A stretch of DNA of 64,000 nt from Meconema thalassinum (taxonomy: Eukaryota > Arthropoda > Insecta > Orthoptera > Tettigoniidae), in NCBI GenBank assembly GCA_946902985.2, contig OX336395.1, positions 289,907,065 through 289,971,064 on the forward strand, written 5' to 3'. The first letter of the stretch is position 1. Each line of letters starts with the position of its first letter. This document shows positions 48,101 through 57,693 of this stretch, in pieces. The notes beneath the pieces are model-generated. The model was not told where the DNA came from, made no database searches, and saw only the letters and a list, made by a program, of their open reading frames with translations. The translations under genes were made by a program, and so were the position numbers.

Positions 48101-48326
48101 TCGCAGACCCTTGCGCGTAGGAACTCTTGTTTTAGTGAAAAGACCTACACCCTCTGACGTGCAAAACCGAGTGTACTCGAAGTTTGCAAGCCTTTACGCT
48201 GGACCATATCGTATTGTGGAAGTAAACAACAATGGAAGCTATGAAATCGCCAATACACGAACGGGTAACATCGTGGGAACTTATAATGCATCGAATTTGA
48301 AGATTTATTATTCAAGAACCAGATGA
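45084..48326 (+). CDS. Gypsy pol polyprotein (protease, RT, RNase H, integrase), intact
   Basis: It is open for about 1,080 codons; residues are counted from the TTG at 45114. Protease: TLIDTGAMLCLVSE (about 45-58) and ILGADF. RT: LAVVSKQDGSLRLCLDARNL, SNIDLTSSYHH, FRRLPFGVK and catalytic YIDD (about 373). RNase H: FIIESDASTVGIGA through TDHHALEF. Integrase: HHCC zinc finger (HRIAGHAG to CDLCQRSK), acidic triad D803, D863 and E898 (DD35E spacing), and a C-terminal GPY-like segment YAGPYRIVEV. LCLDAR places it near Osvaldo/Ulysses. No first ATG is seen, consistent with expression as a gag-pol fusion. This is the only intact replication protein in the window. Confidence 0.92.
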   Translation, partial: NFEFTVEDRILNTFTSRIIKWQAEDDDLIQQNDERKEMGTRIRMPIISCEVFGMPVDTLIDTGAMLCLVSEKLYILWKLKENLEEIPVSGIKIQGIIPNKISLCKTQLYLCITIGGHDFRHVFVVMKDMAFDMILGADFIQKYQAVIDMKTETIKFKNTEEINFKGKEEEDIEGDAQWSLIFHEAEGREVYTEKESPELGKILEEYHDIFDIKPGEIKDFEYHIRVNDDAPFHAKLYPVAEKHRERVKVLIKEMESNNVIEKYTTSYVNPLAVVSKQDGSLRLCLDARNLNSRLLPEYDRPPIIRELLRKFQGKVWFSNIDLTSSYHHIRLSESSKKFTGFMFDQQTYVFRRLPFGVKTSGSVLIRALEQNLSPEVKEIAIRYIDDTLIASETKEEHLLHLQMLFADLRKANFKVSLRKCQFFRKEIKFLGHILDGEGYRPNETKIQAIANFPRPTRVKNVRSFLGTCQFFAGHCPNFTKTVAPLQELLKKGNKWKWDEDCEQSFQDAQRLLVNSVKLEYPDFTKNFIIESDASTVGIGAILLQEDEDHKRRYLAFISRKLRPSERNYYTTELEVLAVIFALESWKKMLIGHSVIVRTDHHALEFILRINFASDRITRWSLFIQQFNLVIEHTPGKLNVGADLLSTAVESTSKVFQVNLTQEDEDTLRRLRLLHLSQRRDRRLRNIFRFLQGDKDPNDDDFVETERISRDFMMLDRLIYKFADPDHTKLRVVIPPRMQKPIIWMAHRIAGHAGVDKTVNMIQEKFSWERMRPTVRNTIRECDLCQRSKHNSRLLRELPRPIIPSKPCEIFATDLYGPLPKSKRGNRYILVTMDVFSKYTMLHPIQKANAKYCAKRIRDSVIPEAGKPEFLLSDRGPQFTSLEFRTIMNNLGIRQLFCSIRHPESNPAERVMAEIAKFCRLYCPNEHWKWMDVLSLASESINSTIHESTGQIPMLLHHGIKPTRLWDLIISIPPEIEPSRQMRETPALDKLRSQAEKRERRVRGKRFRRPLRVGTLVLVKRPTPSDVQNRVYSKFASLYAGPYRIVEVNNNGSYEIANTRTGNIVGTYNASNLKIYYSRTR

Positions 48327-48378
48327 TTTAATGTGTAGATAGGAAAAATAAAAAATTTTCAATTTTTATTTTTTGCTA

Positions 48379-48391
48379 GGTGTGGGGTGGA
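48379..48391 (+). promoter_or_regulatory. polypurine tract before the second LTR
   Basis: AGGTGTGGGGTGG-A lies immediately before TGTGCCC at 48392, as expected for the plus-strand primer of reverse transcription. Two T interrupt it. Confidence 0.6.
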
Positions 48392-51300
48392 TGTGCCCAA
48401 CTCTAGGAATGGGTATTCCAAGATTCAGACACCTAGATATCAAGGGAAAGGCTACAGCCGCTTTTGAAAGTTGAGATATTTGAATATCGCGCTACATTGC
48501 TTCTCGAAGCAATTGGAAAGAATTTACCGATACTTGCATGTCAAGTGACGTAGCGAGTAATAGCAGAGGTCGAGGCTATTTATTGATTAAGTAGTTAACC
48601 ATGGAGTAGAGACATGAGACTGGGATCAGATTACTGGCACGGCCAAATGAAAGAGAATGCAATTAGTATCAAGTAAATCGGACCAGGGATACCAGAGATA
48701 TGAGGATTTCCATATTTCAGCGTGATGACGCGTGGCCCTGACAGTTTTGAATAAAAGCCGGCTGGCGCAGGCATGGTTAGCTCACTTCAACACAAGCACT
48801 TGCCGAGCAAGTTGCTGCTACGCTGAGCCAAGGCACATGGTTGCCGGATCTACGCAGAAGTAATTTTCAAAGTTGTGATAGTCACAAAAGTGCTGCGCTA
48901 CGAGTGGAACTTAGTAAGTTTCCGGCGAGGAGAATCACTGAGGTGATTGAATTTTTTTTCTACAGACATTAGTGGAAATATTTATGTTTCTACATGGACA
49001 TATGCTAGACTTTGTCTAGAATTAGTACTTTGTCACAGTCCAGTAATAACCTAATACTTGGATGTTTAAGTCCATTTCAGTCAGTTTTCATATTGGTAAC
49101 TTGTTAACCACTTCGATCTATCAGTACACTGAAGACCAGTCTATCACGGTGGTGTTCATTAGTCTACGCAAGGGAAACTACAGGTTGCTTAGCGCATGGT
49201 AGATGGTGTGAAGCCATGCCCAGGGAACGATCTTCAGAACAGCCGTTGATTGGTTAGACTGTCAGTGTCTTCTTGTATTGATAAGATTACCGTGAGTTAT
49301 GTTACAACTGACATATCTAAGAATAGATCACTTAGATCTGACCCCATTTAAACAAACTGTTATGGCTTTGATAGAAGCCCACATTAAAATGGAACAACAG
49401 TTAATTCAAACGTCAAGAGATACTACCACTATGTCTTACTAGACGGATTGTGGGTATATAATGGCGGCCGATACAAGGATTATACATGCTTGTCCGATAG
49501 GGCATGTTTATGGATAAATCTGGTACAGACCAGGTTCACTACGCTTCAAGACCATCAAGAAATGTAAGCCACATTTGAATTATATTATGCCTAGCTAATT
49601 GGAACAAACTATTTTTCTGCAGATGACCAACACATTTATTTTTCTTCGTATTTAAATCTTGCAATGATTTACGCAAGACTTGTTAGAGTTATTCTGAGTA
49701 TTTTCAGCACTCAGAACAGTTTAGGATCGATGACCGAGCATTTCGAGCATTTATTTGAATATTTCATATTTTTGGGAAATCACGGTAATCAGCCGATGTA
49801 ACTGTAAAAGTTAATAATTATTTTTGTTGAGGAATGGATATTTTTTCCACATTCGAAGGTTCGAACATGTGGATTCTCACATAATGAGATGATAATTAAA
49901 CATATTTAAAATAATATAACTAATAATAATAATAATAATCCACTAATAATAATAATAATAATTTTCATAATTTTTCTAAATAATTCTGGGATATTATATT
50001 TTATAATAATCATATGTATTGAGAAAGAGCCTATGAAGTAGTTTAATCATTTCTAGTTTGGAACAGGAGATTTTCCGAAGGAGAGTGGTTAGCGCAAGCC
50101 CGCATTCAACCAACATTTCAGTTCTGGTTGAACAGTTGATATTTGCAATGAGCAAACTATATTTTTCAGATAACACGGAGAGGCATGAAACGGGAAGCAA
50201 AGGATATTTGTATCAAATAGGATATTTTGTATTTATATAAAATCATGACGTAAATACACTCGAAAGTGAAATAAAGATTTTCATAAGTATGGTAAATTCA
50301 CGGGTTGAACCGAATGGTAAAATAAAATAAACTTGTGAGTTTATTAATCTTCCAGTGTTGATAACAAGCAGAGGCTTGATTTATTGTATAAATTTTGGGA
50401 AGAAAATTTATGTGTGTGGAGTAGTTGAAATGCCATTCCCAGGTGCGCATGTTTAAGTCGCAGGAATGAGGAGATATTTTCGAGCATCAATCAAATAGCA
50501 GGTTCGATGGCTCAGGTTTATAGTAGGAGTATTGGAACCACACATTTCGTCGTATGAATGACCCGAAGGTTATTTCTTAGAAACCATCAGTTCTTATTTC
50601 AACCTTGTTTACGAATTCCATTTAGACTTTGATTTTGCTAGAACCCGGATTTGTCATGATAGTAGTTTATTCTTCTTCAGAGGAAGACCTTTGCCGTTGT
50701 TGTTGTAATATTGTGTTCTTACACAAATAATAGAATGGGCCACTGCCAATTAAAAATAATTCTTTAACCACGAATAATTTGAAGGATATTTTCAATCCTA
50801 GTGCCATGAACTAAATGAATTTATCATGAAGCTATAATTCTTATTTCCGCATTCTGTCGAAGAATTGCAAGTTGTGAAAGTTACTAAAATGGACATGAAT
50901 ATAAATATTTTTCTTAATGATGATTCTAAGTGGAGAATCGAATAGTTGAATGGTTCAACAATTTATTGATCAAGTTGATGATTCAGAAATCATGTATTTT
51001 GTTAGGAACTTGAAGTTCATAATCGAGTCACTTCTCGAAATGTTTAATGTCGGAAGAACAATTAATATTTGTTGTGCTTCGCACAGTTCTTCGATGCTAT
51101 GCTCAAGGTCAAATACTTTTCAGATGTTATTAATATGTGTAAATAATTTGTGTTGATTCAATGATGATAATATTTTTCGACAATATATATTTTTGAAACT
51201 GGAAAAATAAGTGAAAGTTAAAAATTCTATGAACATTTATTCTACGAGTGTTAATATTATGTAAAAATTCAAACAGTGAACTACGATATTTCCAGTAAAG

Positions 51301-51731
51301 ACAATTAAATTTTAACTGGATTTAATCACAAATAAATGAATATAATTTTGGAACACAGTCTACAGGACTATTAATCAGACTTGTGTTTCCAAAAAATAAT
51401 TGTCAAATGTGTTTGGAAAATTTCTGTATATTGTGTAAATAGGAGTGTGGGTCGCCACACGTGAGTGATGCTGCTTTGAGCATTTTTGCAGTCAATTTTA
51501 AATTCAAAATAAACTGAGATAATTTTACAGGATGCGTTATACCCAATTGAATCTCCTTCTATCCTTATTGTTGCATTGAGCCAAAAATCAGTAAAGCATT
51601 TTTTTTATTTGATGTCGTTTTTGCGATTAGCTTTAACCCATCTGGCGCTCCGGGATATTTTGACTCTCGTGCTGACTGATTATTGGTAAAATGCATATGT
51701 GGTCGTGCGGACTCCGGTCTAAACTGGCACA
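48392..51731 (+). repeat. second (uninterrupted) LTR of third Gypsy
   Basis: The LTR is 3,340 bp, TGTGCCC to TGGCACA. It contains 49547-50459, absent from the 5' copy, with (TAA)n runs at about 49920-49965. There is no gene. Its exceptional length matches the solo LTR at 7528-11036 (3,509 bp), supporting one family. Confidence 0.88.
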
Positions 51732-52417
51732 TAAAATAAGATAGAGAGAGAAATGGCTTAGAACGTGGGTCTCGATTTAGACATGGTCAATCGCATGCCG
51801 ATTTTAATTGTGATAATTTTTATAGAAATATTTTGGGAGTTGAGAGATGTCTGGTTTGGATGAATAAATTAGTAGGAAACCCAATTAGTGGGGAAAATTA
51901 AAAATTTAACTGGATTAATAATTAGAATGGGTTTGATTATTTTTGAGAATGGCTTAACCATTAGGGCGTCAAGTAAATTCAGTGGTAAACGTTCGATGAC
52001 TGGACATACACATTATTTGAATCCAGGTGGAGGATATTTGAGAACTTGCATATTTTTCTTGTGATATTGTGGTAAATGTAATTCGTAAAAGTAGATAATT
52101 TTGTTTTTCCATCACGTCGACATTAGGACAAATCTCATTTTATTAGAGTGTTCCAATTAGCTATTCATATTTCTTGTTCTAGTTATAAGCTTGTGTTTGC
52201 CAATATTGTATACCCCTAAGTTTTGAATAATAATTGAAAATTATGGAAGAAATGATGAGAATGATGAGGAGTTTGGAGGAGAGTTCAAAGGAAGCTGGAC
52301 GGCGTGTAGCCGCCATTATGAAAGAAAATACAGAGGCTTTAGAAAAGAAACTTAAAGAAAATTCCGATTCTTTAGAAAGTAAACTTAAAGAAAATTCTGA
52401 TTCTTTAGAAAATAAAA
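51732..52417 (+). pseudogene. second leader and 5' gag fragment after the LTR
   Basis: It repeats 42474-43158 closely, including the gag start at 52243 and the first coiled-coil units, then stops abruptly at 52417 in a KLKENSDSLENK repeat. Unrelated sequence follows. This makes the layout LTR, internal, LTR, internal fragment. The downstream 20 codons to 52464 are read-through into foreign DNA. Confidence 0.85.
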
Positions 52418-52866
52418 GTAGGGGGCTACTAGGAGTTCTGCTTAGTGTCATGGCCGCCGCGTGAGTCCAAGCCAATATCTCGTGAACCCATGGTCGGATT
52501 TTGACAAATGAGGTGTCGTTGGACTCGGGCTGACGCCCTCTTTCCAATGGACTATTCATTTCAACCCCTAAATAAAACCTACCCCTACTAGGGGGTGAAA
52601 TTGTAATTTTTTAGTGAAAGTCTCTTTTCAAATACGACATGTATAAGGTGCGCTGCTAAAATGAACTTAAACGTGGTTGCTCATATCGCGCATGCGTTTT
52701 ACGAGATGCCGCTATGGATGAACATTTTTGTTTTTTGTTTTTTACGCATGCGCACTGGGGATTTTTGTAAGAGGGCGAGCTCTTTGAAAAAAATGATTGA
52801 TAAGAAGAGGTTTTGGTGGTGAGGAGAGAGCCAGATAGTCGCCTACTTTCCTACGAAGTTTGCCGA

Positions 52867-53545
52867 TATGTCTCAAACGCAAGGTCGGATTTGGACGTGT
52901 GACGTGTCAAATCGCTTGTCTCGAAGCCCTATACATGTTATTAATAGGTTAGAGTTTTGAGAATGAGGGAAACAGGCTTTTTTGGGGTAAAACCATGATT
53001 TTAGACTTTTTCTGATATTTCACGAATGCATGGTCGGATTTGGTCCTATGACGTGTCAAATGGCTTGTCTCGAAACCCTGTGTATTTTGGTAATAGGTTA
53101 AAGTTTCTGAAAATGAGGGAAACAGAATATTTTAGGGTAAAAACGTGATTTTAGACTTTTTGCTATATCTCGCGAACCAATCATGCTAGAGGCATGTTCG
53201 ACAGGTCCAAGGACTCGGGGTGACGTCCTCTCTGCTATGGACTACTCGTTAAAATTTTTAATAAAATTGGAAACTCGATTTTGGGGTAAACACATGTTTT
53301 TTGTGATTTTGTCGATATCTCACGAAGCAATAACGCTAGAGGCATGTACGACGGGTCCAAGGATTCGGACAGACGTCCTCTTTGCTATGAACTACTCGTT
53401 GTAATTTAAAAAAAATTGGGAAACGCGATTTTGGGGTAAACACGTGTTTTTTTTTATAATTTTTGCCGATATCTCACGAACCAATAACGCTAGAGACGTG
53501 TACGAGGTGTCCTAGCACTCGGGCTAACGCCCCCTTTCAAATGTG
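52867..53545. repeat. diverged satellite, about 150-bp period
   Basis: Monomers start with TATNTC(A/G)CGAA-like sequence at 52867, 53016, 53166, 53316 and 53470, giving spacings of 149, 150, 150 and 154. Shared later blocks are GACTCGGGNTGACG, a GGAAAC stretch, and GATTTTGGGGTAAA-CA. A sixth, more distant relative begins at about 52476. The first two full monomers are most alike, as are the next three. Confidence 0.78.
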
Positions 53546-54285
53546 GTAGATATTTTTTTCGAAAAAATAATTCACAAAGGGCCTAACGCCATACATGTTG
53601 AAAAAAAAATCATTACCGTTACCTGTTTATAATGTTTATAAAGCGTGGTGGTTGAGAGAGACGATACGGCTGGGTGTGTGTGTGTTTCAACGAACCTGTC
53701 GCTGACCACGGTGGCTGTGTTCAATAGATCAATCGCTATTTCGACGGGTCGGTGTATGACAGAGCGAGGGTACGTTTTTTCACACTTTTTACCTTTAACG
53801 TGTAAACGGTGATGAGAACTTGGTTCTATGTTGGTCGAAGTGAGTACAGAAAACACACTTGCCGAGGAGCAGGAGGTGAATGTCATTTGAGCTTATGGGA
53901 AGGCGTTGATCTGACTTGACAACAGGTGACGCTTGAAGGTGAAATAATCTGACCATTGTGCTGGCAGGGAAGTGCGAAAGGCGTGCACACATGTGTGAAA
54001 CCACAGGCACGCTAAACCAGTGACATCCTGTCTCGCTTCGTACGTGACAAAATGCAAGTCCATGTGAAATTTGATCTACCGCAGGTGTTCACCTGGGACG
54101 TTATCTGTCCACGTGCGCGATAACTGTTAACAATTTACATCCTGTTTTGCTTTGTACGTGACAAAATGCAAGTTCATGTGAAATTTGATCCGGCACAGGT
54201 GTTCGCCTGAGACGTTAGCTGCCCACGTGCACGATAAGAGAATGTTCAAAGCGTGGGAAAAAAAAAGATTATACATGCAATGTGA
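53546..54285. other. intergenic region with a 114-bp tandem duplication
   Basis: No gene is seen. Two copies (54023-54136 and 54137-about 54240) share ACATCCTG, CGTACGTGACAAAATGCAAGT, CATGTGAAATTTGATC and CAGGTGTTCNCCTG. They lie directly upstream of the TATA box at 54286, so they may belong to the promoter of the small spliced gene. A (GT)n run lies at about 53672-53682. Confidence 0.55.
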
Positions 54286-54294
54286 TATATAAAG
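54286..54294 (+). promoter_or_regulatory. TATA box of the small spliced gene
   Basis: TATATAAAG lies about 30 bp before a likely start region (about 54316-54320) and about 125 bp before the first splice donor (54421). The spacing suits RNA polymerase II. It is the only good TATA box upstream of the spliced gene and the IAP. Confidence 0.6.
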
Positions 54295-54544
54295 ACACGT
54301 CGCTGACATTTCCACTCGCACTTATGTGACTACTTTTGAACACGCTACAGCGTTGTGTGAAACACTTGGCCTTGTTTAACAGTTTTGGTGTTGGTGGAAA
54401 ATACTTATTCTTGTTGTGAGGTAGGTATATATTTATTCATTTATACATTTATTGATTTATATATAAATACATGCAATTATTTATTGATTAGGTAATTAAT
54501 GATTTTATTTATTTATTTGTTTGCAGATAACCGGCATACCTTAC

Positions 54545-55357
54545 ATGTCAGAGGGAGAAGAAACTATTGCACTTTTGAGCCCACTAGAAGGGAAGAGTAA
54601 CAAGTCACTGCAAGTAAAGGTGAGATGATTTTTTTTAAACTAACTTGTTTCATTTTTTTTGTTTTATGTTTTATTTTATGAAATGTATGTATTAACCTGA
54701 ATTTAGGTATTTATAGCGGTTTATTTTATTTATTTTTAGAAACTTGGAAAGAATAGCCTTACCGCCGTAGCAGTCGCTGAAAAAAACCAGAAACGCACTA
54801 AAGCGAAACCACTGCCAAAGAGTGAACTGTTTAAAACTCAGGTAAGTCCAACTTAAAAATGCTATTCCATTTTACCACTACTGAAAACTCGTAGACAAAA
54901 AAAAATTCATTACCTGTACATGACTGGGACAATGATTGCTTTCTTGATTAATGGCTATGTTGTTGTTGTTGACTGGGAAAAGTACAAGGCCATGTTGGAT
55001 TTTCTAAAAATAAAATAATAAATTTAATTTATGGGTGGTTCCCTATGGACTCAACGAATATCCACAGGTTTGAACATGATAATGTGAACAAAATGACATG
55101 ACATTCATTTTTGTTTATATATTGGTTAAAGGGAGGGTGGGGGAATGTAAATGACTGTAGCTTTATAAAAAAGAAAATAAGTACATGGGTTACTGTTTGT
55201 GCCAACATACAGTTTATTTTTAATTGTGTTTTGATATATTAATGCCAATTAACGTTAACGTTTTATTTACAAGTATTGATTGATTGATTGATTGATGGGT
55301 TATTTTGTTTGCTTTTAGGTGTCGTCATGTGCCATTAACGTAATGAACAGACAGTGA
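54545..55357 (+). CDS. small lysine-rich protein, 71 aa, encoded by three coding exons
   Basis: Coding exons are 54545-54619, 54740-54841 and 55319-55357. The introns have good donors (GTGAG, GTAAGT) and pyrimidine-rich acceptors (TTTTTAG, GCTTTTAG), and both fall between codons (phase 0). An upstream non-coding exon ends at 54420 (GTAGGT), with its acceptor TTTGCAG at 54526. The joined frame is 71 codons with no internal stop. It begins MSEGEETIALLSPLEGK and is basic in the middle (KNQKRTKAKPLPK). No domain, signal peptide or membrane segment is seen. It ends 76 bp before the IAP start, so one transcript could carry both. The function is unknown. Confidence 0.7.
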
Positions 55358-55433
55358 AGAAGCATGCATTATGCTTTAAAGTACTCTGTGCAATGTTAAT
55401 AACTTACAATAAGAAAACGTTTTATTATAACAC

Positions 55434-56453
55434 ATGGCGTTAGTACCAAATACAACAAGTGAGCAAGTTGGTTTACCACGTGGGTTAAATTTAAAATCAG
55501 AACATGATCGATGGTTAACATTTGAATCCTGGCCTGTAGGCTTTTTGTCGACGCATGAACTTGCAAAAGCCGGTTTTTTTTACTTGAACCGAGGAGATGT
55601 GGTGCGCTGTGTGTTTTGTCGTATTGAACTTTCACACTGGGAAGAAGGGGATGATCCCTTTAGAGACCATTTGCGATGGTCTCCTCACTGTCCTTACATG
55701 CTTGGAAAGCAAGTGGGTAACCTACCCGTGCATTCATTTTACCGAACCACAAGGCCTATGGCCGCTACTTACGTTGCTGAATCACAAATAAATAATAATA
55801 ATGATGTATTACCAGCCAACGGTAGTGTCGATATATGTGGTCCATATGCCATAGACAGTGTTGAATTGGCGTGTGCTTTTGAAAAATTGGGAGTTTGCAA
55901 GACTAAAGCACTAGCACACCCAGAGTACAGCTCTGTTGAAAAACGTTTCGAATCTTATAAAAATGTTTGGCCATTAATATTAAAACACCTTACCAAACAG
56001 CTAAGTGAAGCTGGATTTTTTTATACTGGTGAAGGGGATAAAACAATATGTTTTTATTGTGGATTTGCTTTAAAGGATTGGCAAATGACTGATGACCCTT
56101 TTGTGCAACACGCTCGTTGGTTACCAAACTGTAAATACATGGTGTTGCTTAAAGGTCAGGAATTTGTGAACACTATTCGTAAAGAAAAAGTGATTGCAGC
56201 ACAAGACATAAAAGTGCCTTTAGAGTTAGAGCACGTGGAGCAAATACATAAGGCTGAAAGAAAAGACTTGTCTCACGAACAGATACAAAAGTGTGACCAA
56301 CAATTATGTAAAATTTGTTATCAAGATGAACTAGGTGTTGTATTTTTACCCTGTGGACACATGATAGCCTGTGTCAAGTGTGCATTAGAACTTAACACTT
56401 GTGCTATATGCAGAAAAGTAGTATCTGCAACAGTTAGGGCATTTCTTGCATAA
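55434..56453 (+). CDS. iap: inhibitor of apoptosis protein, BIR-BIR-RING (left arm)
   Basis: It has 339 codons and no intron. BIR1 (about 24-92) has zinc ligands C59, C62, H79 and C86. BIR2 (about 170-236) has C206, C209, H226 and C233. The C-terminal RING (292-326) has C292, C295, C307, H309, C313, C316, C323 and C326, the C3HC4 pattern of an E3 ubiquitin ligase. This is the architecture of insect DIAP1 and of baculovirus IAPs, which block caspases and ubiquitinate them; length lies between the viral (about 270-290) and DIAP1 (438) forms. The ATG at 55434 follows the last exon of the 71-aa gene by 76 bp. Its cytoplasmic anti-apoptotic role is inferred. An intronless form may mean viral origin or retroposition. 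Confidence 0.93.
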   Translation: MALVPNTTSEQVGLPRGLNLKSEHDRWLTFESWPVGFLSTHELAKAGFFYLNRGDVVRCVFCRIELSHWEEGDDPFRDHLRWSPHCPYMLGKQVGNLPVHSFYRTTRPMAATYVAESQINNNNDVLPANGSVDICGPYAIDSVELACAFEKLGVCKTKALAHPEYSSVEKRFESYKNVWPLILKHLTKQLSEAGFFYTGEGDKTICFYCGFALKDWQMTDDPFVQHARWLPNCKYMVLLKGQEFVNTIRKEKVIAAQDIKVPLELEHVEQIHKAERKDLSHEQIQKCDQQLCKICYQDELGVVFLPCGHMIACVKCALELNTCAICRKVVSATVRAFLA

Positions 56454-56564
56454 CTAGTATAATTTATTCGCCATGGATAGTGCAAAATCCCTAATTGCAC
56501 AATATTATTAAAGCTGTTTTAGAGTGTAATAGATATGCTTTTGTTTTGTTTATAGACTACTACA

Positions 56565-56846
56565 ATGAATGTTTTGAATGCTGTGGGACAATCATGTGGC
56601 TTAGAGACAAAGAAGCTCAGCGAATTGCCAATGCATATTCCATTCCGCATTATCAAGATTCGGAAATTGAAAACAGCATATGGTGATCGTGTACTTTGTG
56701 TATGTGAAAACTTTGAGACATTTCTGCCTATACGGTTTAATGATATGTCGGAGAGTGTTTTTGATGAAGTCAATAATGCTGTGCAACCTGTACACTTAAT
56801 TTATGAAGGTTTTAAAAACAATAGGTGCATGGTTCGTTTTAATTAA
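56565..56846 (+). CDS. 93-aa protein of unknown function (left arm)
   Basis: The ATG at 56565 lies 9 bp after a good acceptor, TTTTGTTTATAG (ends 56555), so this may be the last exon of a spliced transcript. The product has a compact hydrophobic core (IPFRIIKIRKLKTAYGDRVL, then ETFLPIRF) and ends IYEGFKNNRCMVRFN. Small proteins with a similar K-T-x-x-G-x-R-x-L and F-L-P-x-R pattern are, as I recall, widespread in insect genomes beside mobile or viral genes, and some look like OB-fold nucleic-acid binders; I cannot confirm this. It follows the IAP by 112 bp in the same direction. Confidence 0.6.
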   Translation: MNVLNAVGQSCGLETKKLSELPMHIPFRIIKIRKLKTAYGDRVLCVCENFETFLPIRFNDMSESVFDEVNNAVQPVHLIYEGFKNNRCMVRFN

Positions 56847-57315
56847 ATAAATAAATAATGTGAAATAATAATGGAAATTATAAGTAATGACAATATACTG
56901 AAAAAGAAAGAAAATATGTGCATAGAATAGTAATGTTTTAGTGTTCAGTGTTGTCTTTAAAAATATTATGATGAAACCAAAAAAAATGTATATAAAGTTT
57001 GTAAATAAATGCAAAATGATGTTACAATGCTGTTTTATTTTATACAAAGTTAGTATATTTAACATTGCAGAGTATACATGATTATGACAATAAATGCATA
57101 CTGAATACAAGCCTTTCTCACATTACAATAGTCTGTTATAGTTTTAAACACAAGGCTTGTTGTAGATCATTTTATAGCAATGTCCCTTTAATGTTGTTTT
57201 CGAAAAGTGGGGAAGCCACAATGGTTGTATTGACATAAAAACCTTATGGTTATTACTATTTAGTCACTTTGATCCCCTTGCAGATCAACAGTAGATGACC
57301 TAGTTGTTCCACTCT

Positions 57316-57693
57316 TTAAAACGACAACAACAACACTACCTCTTGCATAGTTTGTGATGTTGATGGCTCTTGCGACGTGGAAGATGGATTAAAAATAACT
57401 TTGAGAACAGGGGTTAAACGTTGATCATTAAACAATGCACTATTTTGAGTAGCAATATGGTTTTCTTGATTTTTTGTCGACGGCAACTGTGTTTCATGCG
57501 GTACACTACATTGATGATCACTGACACTTAAAACCTCACTATTTTTACTTTTTAGGTCACCACGACAATGTTTGGAACGTTGCTTTGAATAACGCCAAAT
57601 AACAGTTCCATTTTTATTGGTTCGTTTCACAATATATGAATATCCTTTATAGTATGCGTAAGGCTTACCATACCTAGTCACTGATACTTCCAT
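57316..57693 (-). CDS. short FLYWCH zinc-finger protein, ligand-damaged (left arm)
   Basis: The preferred start is the methionine at 57693 (MEVSV), which lines up with the paralogue at 58544; an upstream ATG at 57732 is in frame. The FLYWCH domain (about 1-64) has GYSYIVKRT, IWRYSKQRSKHCRG and DHQC. Aligned with its paralogue the ligands should be C35, C43, H60 and C62. Here residue 35 is tyrosine (TAT), while the mirror copy has cysteine (TGT). The tail is truncated relative to the paralogue and ends VVLLLSF. FLYWCH domains bind DNA or protein partners and are often linked to Mutator-type transposases. The gene converges on the 93-aa ORF. Confidence 0.72.
   Translation of the reverse strand: MEVSVTRYGKPYAYYKGYSYIVKRTNKNGTVIWRYSKQRSKHCRGDLKSKNSEVLSVSDHQCSVPHETQLPSTKNQENHIATQNSALFNDQRLTPVLKVIFNPSSTSQEPSTSQTMQEVVLLLSF

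Larger units (their letters stand above)
30230..52417 (+). mobile_element. third Gypsy element (Osvaldo/Ulysses-like), LTR-sharing partial dimer carrying a BEL insertion
   Basis: In order: 5' LTR (30230-31383 and 41201-42473, interrupted), leader, gag (42984-45102), pol (to 48326), polypurine tract, LTR (48392-51731), then a second leader and the first about 170 bp of gag, cut off at 52417. Thus the second LTR is followed by internal sequence rather than host DNA. LTR ends are TGTGCCC and TGGCACA. The two LTRs differ by only a few positions per kilobase, so the element is young compared with the stack at 7-23 kb. Confidence 0.88.

Noticed and set aside
56495..56686. 63-codon ORF overlapping the 93-aa ORF, with mirror at 62716-62907
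   Set aside because: Frame shadow of the 93-aa ORF that crosses the likely splice acceptor; no domain.
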